Source: Ailurus styani (taxonomy: Eukaryota > Chordata > Mammalia > Carnivora > Ailuridae). Taken from it: a stretch of DNA of 64,000 nt. Positions 1 to 12,123 of this stretch are shown in pieces. The notes below the pieces were generated by a model. The model was given only the letters and a program-made list of their open reading frames with translations, made no database searches and was not told the DNA's origin. The stretch is from positions 394,850 to 458,849 of the forward strand of contig LNAC01000340.1 of NCBI GenBank assembly GCA_002007465.1, written 5' to 3'. Every line of letters starts with the position of its first letter. The stretch's first letter is position 1. Made by a program: the position numbers and the translations under genes.

Positions 1-45
1 AATAAATTAGCCTATCCCAATCAATATTAAAAATGGTTACCCTCT

Positions 46-234
46 GGGCGCCTGCATGGCTGTCAGTTAAGCAACCAACTCTTGATTTTGGCTCAGGTCT
101 GATCTCAGGATTGTGGAATCGAGCCCCAGCATCAGGCTCCAGACTTAGCAGGATTCTGCTCGAGATTTCCTCCCTCTGCCCCTCCCCCTGTGTGTCTCTC
201 TAGGCTAAATAAATAAATCTTTAAAAAAAAAAAA
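46..234 (+). mobile_element. CAN SINE (tRNA-Lys-derived carnivore SINE)
   Basis: It has the tRNA-derived head, a CT-rich body and a terminal A-rich tail with AATAAATAAATCTTT. A perfect 10-bp target-site duplication, gttaccctct, lies at 36-45 and 235-244. The head is diverged (CCTGCATGGCTGTCAGTTAAG), so this is not one of the youngest copies. Confidence 0.93.
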
Positions 235-249
235 GTTACCCTCTAGTAG

Positions 250-455
250 ACCCTATGCAAGGCACTTTACAGGCCTCGAATTATTTAATCTTTAAAGCAA
301 ACCACTTAAGTATTACTCTCCCCATTTTATAGGTGGGCAAACTGAGACTCAGAGAGATTTTGTGACTTTCCTGGGTTCACAGTTAGGAAATGTTTTCAGA
401 ACTTGAACCCAGTTCTGTCTGACTCCAGATCCCACATCAATATCCACTGTGCTCT
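250..455 (-). repeat. MIR SINE, antisense
   Basis: It reads as the reverse complement of MIR: GCAAGGCACTTTACAGG, then CCCCATTTTATAGGTGGG, AAACTGAGACTCAGAGAG and a trailing GAACCCAGTTCTGTCTGAC segment. Ends are approximate. Confidence 0.75.
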
Positions 456-469
456 GCCCCCCTACACAT

Positions 470-640
470 TGATCATCTGGAACATTCTCTGAGCACCTCT
501 CAGGTTGTCTTCAATGGTGGCCTGTCTGCTCATTACTGCCCCACGGGTGCGTTCCTTGAGGGCTGAGACTGTGCCTGAGAGCTCTGTATCACCCACTGTG
601 CTGGGGCACAGAGCCAGGCGCCTGAACAAGAATCAGGGTA
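470..640 (+). repeat. L2 LINE 3'-end fragment (weak)
   Basis: It contains the L2-like series GTTCCTTGAGGGCTGAGACTG followed by a GTATCACCCACTGTGCTGGGGCACAG segment. It is heavily diverged and could be another old repeat. Confidence 0.4.
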
Positions 641-1594
641 TAATGAAAGAGAGGCAGGGTGAATGGTCTTTGGAAATGCAGATGAGCAGCCTAAGAGGAG
701 CTGAATTCCTGGGACTCCTGACTCTTGGCCTCCAGTCTGGCCGGTAGGCCACAGGCCCTCACTGGATGATGGGCCTCCCACAGTTGGATCAAAGATCTGA
801 GCCTGAGCTGGAGAGGCAGAGACCACACCTAAACTCTGGCTCTCTCAGTGCCTGGGGGCAAAACACTTAGCCTTCTGGCTGCGTTCCGCAGAGACTTAGT
901 ATTTCTGCTCCTGAAAGAATTTCTTCACTTCACTCACTCACAGGAGGCAATGAGAACCAGGTCTCTCCTACGGGCTACAGACTTCCTCTGTCTCTCGAAT
1001 CCATTCCCTTCTCTTCGGTCCAGCTGTCTCCCCAGGCTGCCATCCTCCCACTTCTGCCTACAATCTCTCCCAGCCCCGTGGGCCATCTCCTCTCCAGGCC
1101 TGATCCTTCACCCAACAAATCCCACAACCGGAGAAAAGTCTTGAAAACAGGAATCTGATCACATCACTTTGCTGATATCGAGGATCCAATCGGCTCTTAA
1201 GGCTCCTTGATAAGAATGAGCAAAAGGTTCCCTCCTCCAGGCAGGCACAGGTGCTGTACTGGGCCCCATACCTTGGTGAATTGAGAGGCACCCCCTTAGT
1301 TGGCGCCCTTGTGCAGGACACTACCTGGGTAACTGACCAGGGCAACCCTGAGCTTCACTGTCTGCCCACTGCTCTGAGAGCAAACACCAAATTCTTGCCA
1401 GGGCCCTCTGAAGTCCTGCACAATGTGGCTCTGCTCTATTTCTGCAGGCTCCTCCCGCTCCAGGCTAGGCGCCACCCCCTCCCTGCCACTGCACTCTACC
1501 CTCTGTCCTCTGTCCAGATAGTCGGTACAGCTCTGGATTCCCCAAGCGTTCCATGTGTGCCCTCCCTCTGCACAAACTGTTCCCTCTAAGCCCA

Positions 1595-1860
1595 GCCAAC
1601 TCCTGCACACCTTTCAGCTCTTACCTTAGATGTCCCTCCCTTCACCAGAGCCTCACTTGACCCCACCACCCCGAACACGTGCCTCCCTCCTAATAGCCTT
1701 CTCCCCCTATACCACCATAAGACCCTACTTGCTCGGCTGTCTGTGCCCTGGACCCTAAGCTATGCAAGGGCAGGAACCTGCTGCTTATTCACCAGTGTAT
1801 CTGGGGCACTGTCCTTGGCACAAGGTAGATATTTTTTGAAATAATTAATTAATCCACTAA
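1595..1860 (+). repeat. L2 LINE 3'-end fragment
   Basis: It matches the sense L2 3' pattern: TTCACCAGAGCCTCACTTGACC, a middle with CTATGCAAGGGCAGGAACC, and an end resembling CAGTGTATCTGGGGCACTGTCCTTGGCACAAGGTAG. Confidence 0.65.
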
Positions 1861-2119
1861 CAGAGAGGTGAGTGAGTGAGACAAAACGGTTTGCCATCAG
1901 TAGCATGCAGAAGTGCAGTTTGGGAATGGGCTCCTGCTAACTTGGCTGGACCCATCATTTACTGAGAAGGAAGGAGGCTGATGCCTTAGGGAGTTTCCAT
2001 GACTTTGCTCAACTCACATGCATACAGTCATTAGAGGCCAGGCCAACCCTCCATCCATGACAGCAGACAGAGAACAGAAGTCCCTGCTGCAAAGGGACAC
2101 TCCTATAGGAGAAAGTCCG

Positions 2120-2340
2120 ATGGCAAAATGCCGAGGAACACGGTGGTTAAGCTCCAGGCCTTTGCATCGGCAATCAGAAGGCCCAGGGCTACTTACTAGC
2201 CCTACACTTTGGTTCTCCTGTCTGTTAAATGGGAACCCGGGGCTCATTCTGCATGAGGTATGGATGGAGATGGAAGGGATACAGCATGAAAAGCACTTAG
2301 CACAGGGCCTGGCACCTGCTCATCAATTAAAATGAGCTAT
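2120..2340 (+). repeat. MIR SINE, sense
   Basis: It has the order expected of sense MIR: GGTTAAGCTCCAGGC, a TTGGTTCTCCTGTCTGTTAAATGGG core, and the 3' end AAAAGCACTTAGCACAGGGCCTGGCACC. Confidence 0.75.
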
Positions 2341-2580
2341 GAATCCTATAACGGAGTAGTGCTTCCTATCTCTGTGATGCATCCTCCTCCTTCCCCACTG
2401 GGCCCCAAGTCTAGGTTTTCCCCGTCAGCACAAACCCTTACCTCCGACTCCCTTCCACCCCTCACTGCGGAGCAATGGACGACTCAAATCTCATCAATAG
2501 CAAATAGAGGACTCCAAAACAGTCTTTAGGCTTGCAGGCCTTTCAAACCCAGCCCCCCCACTTCCCCCAACCCCCCACCC

Positions 2581-2750
2581 NNNNNNNNNNNNNNNNNNNN
2601 NNNNNNNNNNNNNNNNNNNNNNNNNNNNNNNNNNNNNNNNNNNNNNNNNNNNNNNNNNNNNNNNNNNNNNNNNNNNNNNNNNNNNNNNNNNNNNNNNNNN
2701 NNNNNNNNNNNNNNNNNNNNNNNNNNNNNNNNNNNNNNNNNNNNNNNNNN
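2581..2750. other. Assembly gap (170 N) with duplicated flanks
   Basis: All 170 bases are N. The sequence just left of it and the sequence just right share the same C-rich stretch, ccacttcccccaaccccc followed by accc. Either a C-rich tandem repeat was not resolved, or the two contig ends overlap and the gap is not real. Open frames drawn across it are meaningless. Confidence 0.97.
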
Positions 2751-3754
2751 CCACTTCCCCCAACCCCCCACCCCCATCTAAAATATCCCCTTCTATGTCT
2801 GGGAGGGAAGAGGGAACCTTCAGGAATGCAGTCCGGACCATGTTCAATACGAGGCCATTCATTTGCAAGGGAAGACAAGAATGTGTCTGGAAGATAGCAC
2901 CTTTTTAAAAAATATTCGCAACCTGTTCTGCCCAGTATCTTGATACTTGCAGCTTTGGGTAAATTTTAGTTTGGAAGCAAAGACTCCAATTGTGTGTCTC
3001 CTATGAGATCCCTGGGTGGCACATGGCAAATTTACCTCTAGATCTCCAGGGAAGCAGAATAATGAATTATTAGCATTTTATCTGTAAGAGGCACATTCCA
3101 CAAAGTCAGGGAACAATGGGATCTTCCCCCAAATTAATTCCATTTTATTTTAAAAGGCCTATAGAAAATGAGTGGGAGAAACAGATTGCCTGTTTCGTGA
3201 TCAACAAAGATCACGAGGGAAGAAAAGAATTCATTTTCCCAGATTACTAGATGGAAAGCGAACGTGAACTCTCCACCTCACCTAATGGGTTTGGATTTTG
3301 TGCTCTCGTGGCTTTAATTCCACAGTCACTGGATATGTTCAATAAGCATGCCAGTACTCATCAAGGGAGAGTCTGGATTTTTTTTTTAAGAGCCCAAGGG
3401 GGGCTGTCTGTGTTTCCAGAACACGCTGTCTGTACCTCTGACAGGAGTCACATCACCCTGCATCGCGATGCTGTTCTTCCTGCCTGTCCCACCATGAGCA
3501 GGTGCTCCTCAAACTCAGGCGTCCCTCCCCCCTGCCCCACCTTGCATCTTTATCCCCAGGCAGGGTTGCCAATTAAAATACCAAACGCACAGTTAAGACT
3601 GAATGTCAGAGAAGCTTGCAATATTCAGGACCTAACTTACAGTAAGAAAAACTCCTTGTTTATCTGACATTGTAAATTTCCTTGGCACCCTTTTTGTTTG
3701 CTAAATCCGGCAATGGTAACCCCAAGGTTCCTTCTCCTCTCATCTACGTGACTC

Positions 3755-3870
3755 GGAAAAGGCATACCCATTTTCCTATTTTATAGTGGAAGAAACAAAG
3801 GCTCAGAGGGGCTAAACACCCTGTTGAAATTACACGGCTAGCAGGTGGGAGAGCTGAAGGTGCACCTCTC
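3755..3870 (-). repeat. MIR SINE fragment, antisense
   Basis: It contains CATTTTCCTATTTTATAGTGG, AGAAACAAAGGCTCAGAGG and ATTACACGGCTAGCAGGTGG in the reverse-complement order of MIR. Confidence 0.7.
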
Positions 3871-4384
3871 TACCCTTCCACCCACATGCTCGGGGCGGGC
3901 TGGGGAATGAATGAATGCACGCATTCACCCTTGATGAGCAGCCAGGGAACCCGCTATGCGCCTCACTCTGAGTCATCCTGCCCGCTCTGGAATCCCAGCC
4001 ACGCTTCCTTATTAGCGAGAGTGCTGCCCCACATTCCTCTTCTTGGGAAAGGGCCAGCTTCCTGGGAACAACACTGATGCCCTGGATGAGGCCAGGTTCT
4101 CCCTAAGTGAAAACAAATCTCCCGATGCCAGGAACAGCAGGGGGGAAGGCGGCTGGATAGAGCAGGCGGCTCAGCACCCCGAGAAACCTTGGCGCTGGGG
4201 CTCGAGGCCTGGACGCTGACCATCCCCCACCTGCAGCCGCCCTCCTCTGAGCTCAGAGCAGGCAGAAGGGCACAGGACAGGGGTCCCAGGCCCACTGCAG
4301 CCCTGTGACCTCCGGGAGCTTAGGGTGCAGGAAGGCAGGCTCGCAGAGAGAACCCCAGGGCGAGGTGGAAGTCGAGCACCAAAG

Positions 4385-4670
4385 CGGTTCACACCCCTGC
4401 TGCTCCCTCTGCCTGGAACTTTCTGCCCAAACCCCTCACCTCTGCTCAAATGTCCCCCTCCCTAGAGGCTTTCCAGCTGCCCTGATTCAAACAGCACCCC
4501 CTGTGGTCTCTACCGGAAATCACACAGAGAACTGCGAAGTTCACTAGTTTACTGCTGGTCTGCATCACAGACCTGAAGTTCACCAACAGTCTCTCTGTTC
4601 GGCACTTTTGTTTTCTTTGCCATCACAGCCATAGCACCTAGAACACTTTGGCACACGTGTGGTGCTCAGG
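4385..4670 (+). repeat. L2 LINE 3' fragment
   Basis: It has the L2 coding-end series CTCCCTCTGCCTGGAACTTTC, CACCTCTGCTCAAATGTCCC and then CATAGCACCTAGAACACTTTGGCAC. It is a dead fragment. Confidence 0.7.
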
Positions 4671-4724
4671 ACCTAGCTGCTGAGCGAAAGCCTGAACGGA
4701 GATCTCTGTTTAAAAGAAAACTAA

Positions 4725-4830
4725 TAAATAAATATATATGTGGATATGGGTATATATATATATTTATATATTCATATATAAACACACATGCACACACACA
4801 GATACCATATCCATACACACACAGAGACAC
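4725..4830. repeat. AT/CA-rich microsatellite
   Basis: This is an impure run of (AAAT), (TA) and (CA) units, with a GATATGGGTATATATATATA segment and later CACACACACAGATACC segments. Confidence 0.85.
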
Positions 4831-4924
4831 AAAACATAAAGCCAACTGAAATCGAATACAAGTGTGGAGGTGTTTCCAGGTAAACCCTTCAGAGGACCCT
4901 ACCACGCGCCTTCACGCATATTTT

Positions 4925-5155
4925 CCCTCCCCCTGAAATGCATCAACGATTCAACTTTCAAAACCCAGCTCGGTTGCCTCTTTCTCTGACCCTCACCCCT
5001 CCCCACCCTGCTGGAGAGCCCATTACCCCATCCCCTCTTTCGACTTGCTAGTGCGGTCACTGTTGTGGTTATCACCCTGCCTTATAATTTACTCAATTGT
5101 ACATTTTGATGTCCTTGTGGCAGACTGTGTTTTGCCAAAGACAGTTGCAGCGATC
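4925..5155 (+). repeat. L2 LINE 3' fragment
   Basis: It shows CAAAACCCAGCTCGGTTGCCTC, a CTCTGACCCTCACCCCTCC segment and a CTTATAATTTACTC-type segment, in L2 sense order. Confidence 0.55.
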
Positions 5156-5379
5156 TGTCCACTGCACCTGCTTGTCCGCACTGGAACCTTGCCCCTCCCC
5201 CGCCAGAACATGGCATTCCTCCTGCTCCTGTGGAAGTGGGCTATGGGGCTGGGCTTTGTGCCTTCTGACCACTTTGGGTAAATGGCAAAAGTGATGCCAT
5301 GGTGATTTGGGATACGGCCGTTAGCAGATCTCGAAGCTTCTACTTCCTACCTCTTGGAAGCCAGCCCCCACGGAGGAAG

Positions 5380-5393
5380 GGTAATTAATTACC
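5380..5393. promoter_or_regulatory. Perfect 14-bp palindrome ggtaattaattacc
   Basis: A self-complementary AT-rich site with two overlapping TAATTA homeodomain cores. It lies outside the repeats I recognise. A regulatory role is only inferred; such motifs also arise by chance. Confidence 0.25.
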
Positions 5394-5689
5394 GTAAGAC
5401 CTCCATGCTGCACGAAGTCCAAGCCATGTGGAGAGGCCCTAGAAACAAGATACTATGTAGAGAGAGATAGGTGGAAAAGCATCAAGGCACCACACACATG
5501 CGTAAGGAAGTCATCTCGGGGGGAATTCCTGAGCATCAGCAACCCCAGAGACATGCATCAGAGATGAACTGACCGACTGAGCCCTTTCTAGATTCCTAAT
5601 GCACAAAACTGAGAGGAAAATAAATGGGCTGGTTTGAGCCACTAAGTGTTGGGGTAGTTTATTTTGAGCAATAGTTAATTGAAACATCC

Positions 5690-5775
5690 TTGAAGACAGG
5701 AACTCTATTTTATTTAACTTTACATCCCCTAATCTAAAACAGTGCAAGGCTCATAGCTCAATAAAATTCAGCTGA
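5690..5775 (+). repeat. L2-like 3' terminus (weak)
   Basis: It contains GAAGACAGGAACTCTATTTT, ACATCCCCTAATCTAAAACAG and GCAAGGCTCATAGCTCAATAAA, the usual order of an old L2 tail. It is short and diverged. Confidence 0.45.
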
Positions 5776-7786
5776 GTTGAACTGGCTCAGATTGAATTTA
5801 ATTTTCCCCAATTTAGAAGGACTACTTTAGTAAATAAAGCCAAAGTGTCCTCAGTCATCAGCTGAAGCTACAAGCTGGCCCATGTGCAAAATGGAAGGGT
5901 AGAGCTTATATGGAAAATTCATAGAATATTACATGCTACTCTAAACAACAGACTTGTATAGGGATGAAATAAAACTACGATGATCCCTAGTAAGTTTTAG
6001 GAATATTGCCGGTTATGACAGTCACTGTAAAAACACCGCATAAAAATACTCCCAATTTTGTGTCTGGTGCCAGGAAGCCCTGATGTATTTCTCCATTCCC
6101 TGAAGGACCAGAATGGAGATGCGATCCTATGGCCTGGGTTGTTTACTCCCAGGCACTCGGAGACAGAGTCTGGTGAGCCAGGGTCTCTGTCGCCAGTGAA
6201 AATCGCATTTACTTTTTATTGGCTAAAATGTGGGAGCAGCCTCAACGTGAAGGGCTTCCCGTTCTGAGGAGGAAGGGGATCTGTCCTGTGGCTGAGGTCC
6301 GGCTGCAGGACACCTTCCCTGACCCATCACAGAGGACATTCTCTGGTCTGAGATGTCCCTTCATGCAGCCTACACTCTAACTTTCCTCAGGGCGAGTGCT
6401 TCTGCAAAATCCTCTCAGGTGAGCCCCCACCTAAGTCTAGACCTTCCATCTTTCCTGAAATCACAAACTCAGAACCGAAAGAGACCTCGGAGTCACCTAG
6501 GTCACGCCCTGGTCAAAGCCCTGCTCCAGAACACAGACAGGTCTTTTTCTTCCGGTGGGCAGTACAGCTCGGTGAGACCAGGTACAGAGACCACCTCACC
6601 AGCCCAGGCCCCTGGTCGTGGGCCACTATTTATAGACCATGGGACCTTAGACAAGTCCCATGACCTCGATGGGTCTAACCAGACCAAGGACGCTCACGGG
6701 ATTCCCATAAACACTACACGAGACAGGTGTGTAGGGTGAATGAATGAACATCACTGACGATCCATCCGCTTCAGCCTGAGAGAAAGGCTTTCTTGCTGCA
6801 GCCCCAGCAGCCCCGTAAAACCTCCCCTCTTGGCCATTCTAGATCCCGACTTCACTCTCTGGATGTTGGAACTGCATGTTCTCCAGCTCTCTGGGACCAC
6901 CTGCTTTGGGAAGAAGCCTCGTTTTGATATGGGCAAACCCCCACCACAGTGACCGCGTCAGAGGTGGGCCCCACCCCACTTGGTCAGAACCAATGTGCAC
7001 AGGACATGTGGATGGGGATGTCTGGGAAAGGAAAGCTCTTTCTCTCCTCCTGATAAAATAAATCTGAGGAAGTCAGATCTGGGGTAGTGAGGGTCAACTG
7101 ACTGGCACACGAGAAGCTGAGTGGAAAATAAACCCACACGGGGAGGAAGCCCGGCTGACAAGGGCAAAGGGCAGCTGAGGCCGGAGCTCATGATGGCGTC
7201 CTCCGGCACAGCATCTGAAGCCGGCCCTGTGCCCGGACTTCTCATTTTCCTGAGCCAGTGTCTCCCTCCCCTTTATGTTCACGTTGGGTGGGATGTTTTA
7301 TCACTTGAGACCAACAACTTGCCCTTTCTATCTATGGACAAAATCAAAGCTCCCTCTAATTCTCTTTGTGGGGCAAATCTCACAAAACTCTACCTTCACA
7401 GAGTTCGAAAATCAAAGAATGGAGCTTCTTCCTGGTCTTACATGTGGCCTCAGAGATAGATTTTTCAGGCCCACCCAAGAGTCTGCTTCTTTATAAAGGG
7501 TCTCCTGTCTCCATCACGCTTGATTCTGCCCCTCTCTTCAACCCTGAGACAGTCCATGGTGATTCACAAATAAGATACTTCATACTTAACCTCCCAAAAC
7601 CTAATACCCTGAGAAGAGAAAACAGGCAGGGAAAAAGGGACTCCCTTCCAGACAGAGGGAACATCCTGAGCACCAGTAAAAGCAAGAAAGGTATCCAGCT
7701 GAAGCCTTATGTGGTGAGCTGGATGAAGGACCAGACCAGGCTGGAAGACCACTGTCTTCCAATGGAAATGAATAAGGTCTGACCAT

Positions 7787-7962
7787 GGGCGCCTGGGTGG
7801 CTCAGTGGGTTAAAGCCTCTGCCTTCGGCTCAGGTCATGATCTCAGGGTCCTGAAATCGAGGCCCACATCGGGCTCCCTGCTCAGCGGGGAGCCTGCTTC
7901 CTCCTCTCTCTCTGCCTGCCTCTCTGCCTACTCTTTAAAAAAAAAAAAAAACAACAAAAAAC
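7787..7962 (+). mobile_element. CAN SINE, young-looking subfamily
   Basis: The head is close to consensus: GGGCGCCTGGGTGGCTCAG then TGGGTTAAAGCCTCTGCC. It ends in a long A-rich tail. The target-site duplication aaggtctgaccat lies at 7774-7786 and, with one mismatch, at 7963-7975. A short open frame over it (MGAWVAQWVKASAFGSG...) is a by-product of this SINE family and not a gene. Confidence 0.95.
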
Positions 7963-8599
7963 AAGGTCTCACCATAAAGTCATGAGTGCTTTCTGGTCCA
8001 GCTGTAATTTCTTTTAGAGTCCCTTCATGCACCAAAGTGATTTTAAAAGCAAATCAGTCATTTTTGAAAATCAGAATTTATTCTTACTTATATAATCAGG
8101 TTATTCAATGAAACCCTACAGACAAATTAAGTATATATTGAAGCTGAAAGTTGTGTGGAATCAACATCATGATCATTATCAAGTCTGGGGACAATGACTT
8201 TAACACAGAGGGCATGGCCTGGCTCCATGCTTGCTTTAGCAAATCTTTAAAGTGATCCAGAACACCAGGACCATTCCTCAGTGCTAAAGGATGAGCTGGC
8301 CATGACAAGGGTGTCAGCCATCACCCCTTTATGAGGCCAATTACGTTCAGTGACCTTGGGGGCTCACAGTGAATCATTCAAGAAATACTTGTCTGAGTAT
8401 GAGATCTTGTAGAAACCTGATTGCTGAAGTCCTGGGATTCACTGGCAGAAAACTGCAAAACGTGAACTAGAAATATCTGTTGCCTTCTTTGACAGGTACC
8501 TAACTCAGCCTGAAAAACAACAGGTGCCCTTAACCACCTACAACAGACACTGCTGGCTGCCAACCCAATCAATATACCTTCCTGTGCTCTTCCTTAGTA

Positions 8600-9075
8600 A
8601 AAGCACTCAGATTGGGTAGTGGTGGTGGGAAAAACATGTCCAGCTAAAGAACTAAATGTCTTAGCCTCCTTTGGAGATATGGTGGCTCAAGAGGGACTAA
8701 GTACTAGTCAAAGAGATAGAAGCAGAATTACTGGGTGGGGGTATCAGTGAGGCACCTTAAAAGAAGAGCTGAGTCTGATGGCAGGCACCCTTTATTCCAT
8801 CCCTCCTCATTCTTCATCATGCTTAAAATGTGGGTGCAATGACTAGAGCTGTAGCAGCCACCTTGGGACCATGAGGTACCTTGAGAATACAAACCATGTG
8901 CTAAAGATGACAGGTCAGAAAGACAAAGGAGCCTGAGATGTTGTAGAACAACCTACCTGACCTTGGAGTACCTATCTGTCTTGGGTTGTCGTAAGAGAGA
9001 AAACCAACTCCTTGCCTTATTTAAGCCAGTTATTTTGGTCTCCGATACTAGCTGCCAAACATAATCTGACATCAG
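8600..9075 (+). repeat. Ancient LTR-type fragment (MaLR/ERVL-like)
   Basis: It contains the LTR-like order GTAGCAGCCACCTTGGGACCATGAGG, then CTAAAGATGACAGGTCAGAAAG and, near the end, CCTTATTTAAGCCAGTTATTTTGG with a CCAAACATAATCTGAC terminus. It is non-coding. The subfamily is not determined. Confidence 0.5.
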
Positions 9076-9219
9076 ATAGGCCAATTAAAATCAAGTGTTC
9101 TTATTGATCAAGAATGACAACTTCAGTTCACCCCAGGACACCTTTAACAATCAGAACGTTCTAATTGGATAATACAGTTTGTGCCCTAATTCTGGAAGGG
9201 CTGATCAAGTAATACCTTC

Positions 9220-9570
9220 ACTGAACACAGGGCAGGAAAAGGCACAGAAGAACTAAAAGAGCCAGACTCTGCCCTCAAAGAGCTTACGGGTAATGGGAGA
9301 AGCAGGTCACAGCCACACAAAAGGTTTCCAACAAAAGGACCCGTGTGACCCACAGCTGAAGCATTTCAGACGGCAAGCAAATGCTGTGGGATTTCAAAGA
9401 AGAGAAAAATCTGCTTATTCTGGGGCAACCCCAGGAAGGATGTAAGGCTTAATTTGGAGCCTGCAGCTGAAAGGAGAGAGAGAAAGGAGCCATTCCAGGT
9501 AGAAAAGGTACTTGAGCAGAGGCTTGGAATTAGGAACAAAAGTGTTTGGGGGAGGGTAGGAGAAGCCTGG
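9220..9570 (-). repeat. Old L2-like fragment, antisense (weak)
   Basis: It shows CTGCCCTCAAAGAGCTTACGGG and, further on, GAGCCATTCCAGGTAGAAAAGG, both typical of antisense L2. The centre is strongly diverged. The 186-codon minus frame spanning 9530-10090 has no recognisable protein. Confidence 0.4.
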
Positions 9571-12006
9571 GAAGCCACAAATGTTCCACCGAGGCAGGAC
9601 TGGGGGTGCCAGGATGACGAGCTTGGACTGCACTCTGGTCGCTAATACTCAGAGCGAGGGGCTGATCTGGGGTGCCAGGAGGAACGGACTGGGCGAGGAG
9701 CCTAGGGTGAGGCTCCAGGAAGGAGGCTGACTGTGGTCTGCAGGGGGCCCTGAGGCAGTCAGGGTGGGGATGGTGTTCAGTGGCTCTGGCCCAGGTGGCA
9801 GATAAAATGACAGTGGCCATGGCACAAGCCAATCCTCCCGGCTGAGAGACACTCTGAACAGCTAGAGGGACAGAGCAAGCCAACCACACATCATCCCTCC
9901 CCTCCTCCCCTGCAGGCAGGCTTCTTGGACAGAAGCCTCGGCATTTATGCTCCTCCCATCCCCCAAAGAAAAGCAGGACATGGATCTGGCATCTAGAGGC
10001 AGAGAAGGATGATTGATCCAACTGATGGTTCAGGATTCCAGACAGAGGATCATGATGACTCGGGATGGAAGGGACCTCACCTGTCATCAAGAAGCCATAG
10101 AATTCTAGACTAGCATGGGCTCCTCGGATAATCTCCCACCAGTTTTCAAACTGGGTGCCATATGGCAGTAGGGTCCACTCAGAGGGGAGAGGGATCGAAC
10201 CAAAACAACTCTTGCTTTTGCTGTTTCATGTATTGAGGTTCCCAGAAAGGCTGCATTCCAAACCAAGTCTGAAACCCACCAACAACCCAACTCCCTCCCC
10301 TCATCTTCCAAAGGAGGGAACTGAGGCACACAGAACCCTGAACCCCCCCTTTCTCGTAACTCCCATGGGTCCTGTCATCACATGGTCAGCATGTACATTT
10401 CTAGGACAGCCTCCCAAGGCCGGGGCAATGTTGTTCCCACTCATTGTGAGGCCCTCAGCTCCCAGCACAGGACCGGCCGGCCACAAGGCAGGTGCTTCAT
10501 AAACACCTTCAAAACAGAGCCATGAATGAAGGTGGTTGGAGGTGGCTTTCAGCGGCAGAGCAATGGTGACTCAATCCCTACCACGCCTGTGGCTCAGCAT
10601 GGCCCAGTTATGCAGGGGCCGAGCTCGGGCGTGTGCAAACAGCATCCTCGGCTCCTCTGCACACCGAGATCCCAGCTGCCTGCTGCAGGGCCGGGGGGTT
10701 CTGCATTCCCACCCTCCCCGGAGCCAGCTGCCTCCAGCTTCCACTGCAGCTCCCGCCACCCTGTCCCTGAGTAAGGGCACGAGCTCTCAGGGGCACCAAG
10801 TGCATCGTATCCATGGTTGTCTCGCCAGCGCTCAGCACCACCCTTCTGCTTCTCTCTACCAAATTCCTGATTTAAAAAAAAAAAAAATTGGCAGGTCTTT
10901 GAAAACACTGGGAACGTGCAGACCATTGCAGAGACTGAGCTAGGAAAGGGCTCCATTGTGGGACGTCTCTGGTGAGCCTCCCAGGAGTGGTTTTTCTGTC
11001 TGATGCTCATTTTTCTCCTTCTCTCTAAAATGGGAAGGTTGGCTGGTTAATCAGGCACCGAGGGCTGCATCAGTGCTCTGTGCAGCTGCAGGAAAAGGAA
11101 CCGGTGAATTGTATACACAAGCACACTGCAAGCCACCAACTGTGGTTTCATTCCACGCCTCTGAGCCCACACACCTGTGGACCGAAGTGCCTCTCCAGAC
11201 TTGGAGACGACACACAGCACGGTCCGCAGGGAGCGGGAAGCAGCTAGAGAGGGATCGCCCTTTGGTTTGGCACTAGATTCTAACTATGTCAATGACTGCG
11301 TCATAGGGTAAGTGTGAGTGTGTGTGAGACCACGTGTGAGTGTGTGTCTGTGTGAGAGGCCTCCGCTGGGCAGTGAACCTCTCAGAATGACCTTTCTGAG
11401 GCCAGTCTCAAGTCGGTTTCTTGATGTCAAAAGCATGGGATCATTTTTTTCCACTAGGAAACTCAGTTCCTGGGCCTCTTCTTGGGCCTACAAAACTACC
11501 CAGTGCCTTAAAAGTGAAAATTATCAGCTCCAAAACATGAAAAGAAAACTGCAAAGCCATAATTAATAGCGGTGTAATTAAGTGGCTAAAACCCGTAACA
11601 CAAAGTCAACATTATGAACTGTTGATATCAACATTCATCACAATTTCATTACATTTGTGGCAGGGCGGGGGAAAGGATGGTTAGATTTTTCTCACTTTGT
11701 AAGAATTCCTGGGGACACATGATGACAGCAGAGAAATCAGAGCCCACTGAAAACTGAGATGTACACACAGCAAAATAATTCCCAAACCAAAATCATTACA
11801 GTTTTTTTTTCCAGCTGTAAGAAAAATCTGATGGGGTCTGTCTGAGTGTGATGCGGGATGGTGCCTACAAAGACAGGGAGGCTAGAATGAAGATATTAAA
11901 AGTACCTACGTGAGAGTCTGCAAATTCTAACTATCAAAGCTCAACCCAGACTCAGAAGTCCTGGCAAATGCCTGATTTCTGACAATCCTGCTGAACTAAT
12001 GGAGGC

Positions 12007-12009
<3 letters not shown>

Positions 12010-12048
<39 letters not shown>

Positions 12049-12071
12049 CCACGGGCGCGCACGTGCACGCG

Positions 12072-12119
<48 letters not shown>
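12010..12119. repeat. Palindromic (GT)n - GC core - (CA)n microsatellite
   Basis: About 19 GT units are followed by a short cccacgggcgcgcacgtgcacgcg core and then about 22 CA units. The two halves are complementary to each other, and nearly the whole 110 bp alternates purine and pyrimidine. Both strands are open, giving Cys-Val and Thr-His repeats, which are not proteins. Confidence 0.97.

Positions 12120-12123
<4 letters not shown>

Noticed and set aside
2494..2897. Several open frames across the 2581-2750 gap
   Set aside because: They exist only because N codons do not read as stops.
7787..7860. tRNA-Lys-like sequence at SINE heads
   Set aside because: The heads derive from a tRNA but are degraded and part of the SINE; none is a functional tRNA gene.
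7785..7985. Short ORF beginning MGAWVAQWVKASAFGSG, and a similar one near 23169-23486
   Set aside because: Both are translations of the CAN SINE head, which recurs throughout carnivore genomes, and are not genes.
9530..10090. Minus-strand open frame of 186 codons
   Set aside because: It has no recognisable domain and partly overlaps an old repeat; its composition looks random.
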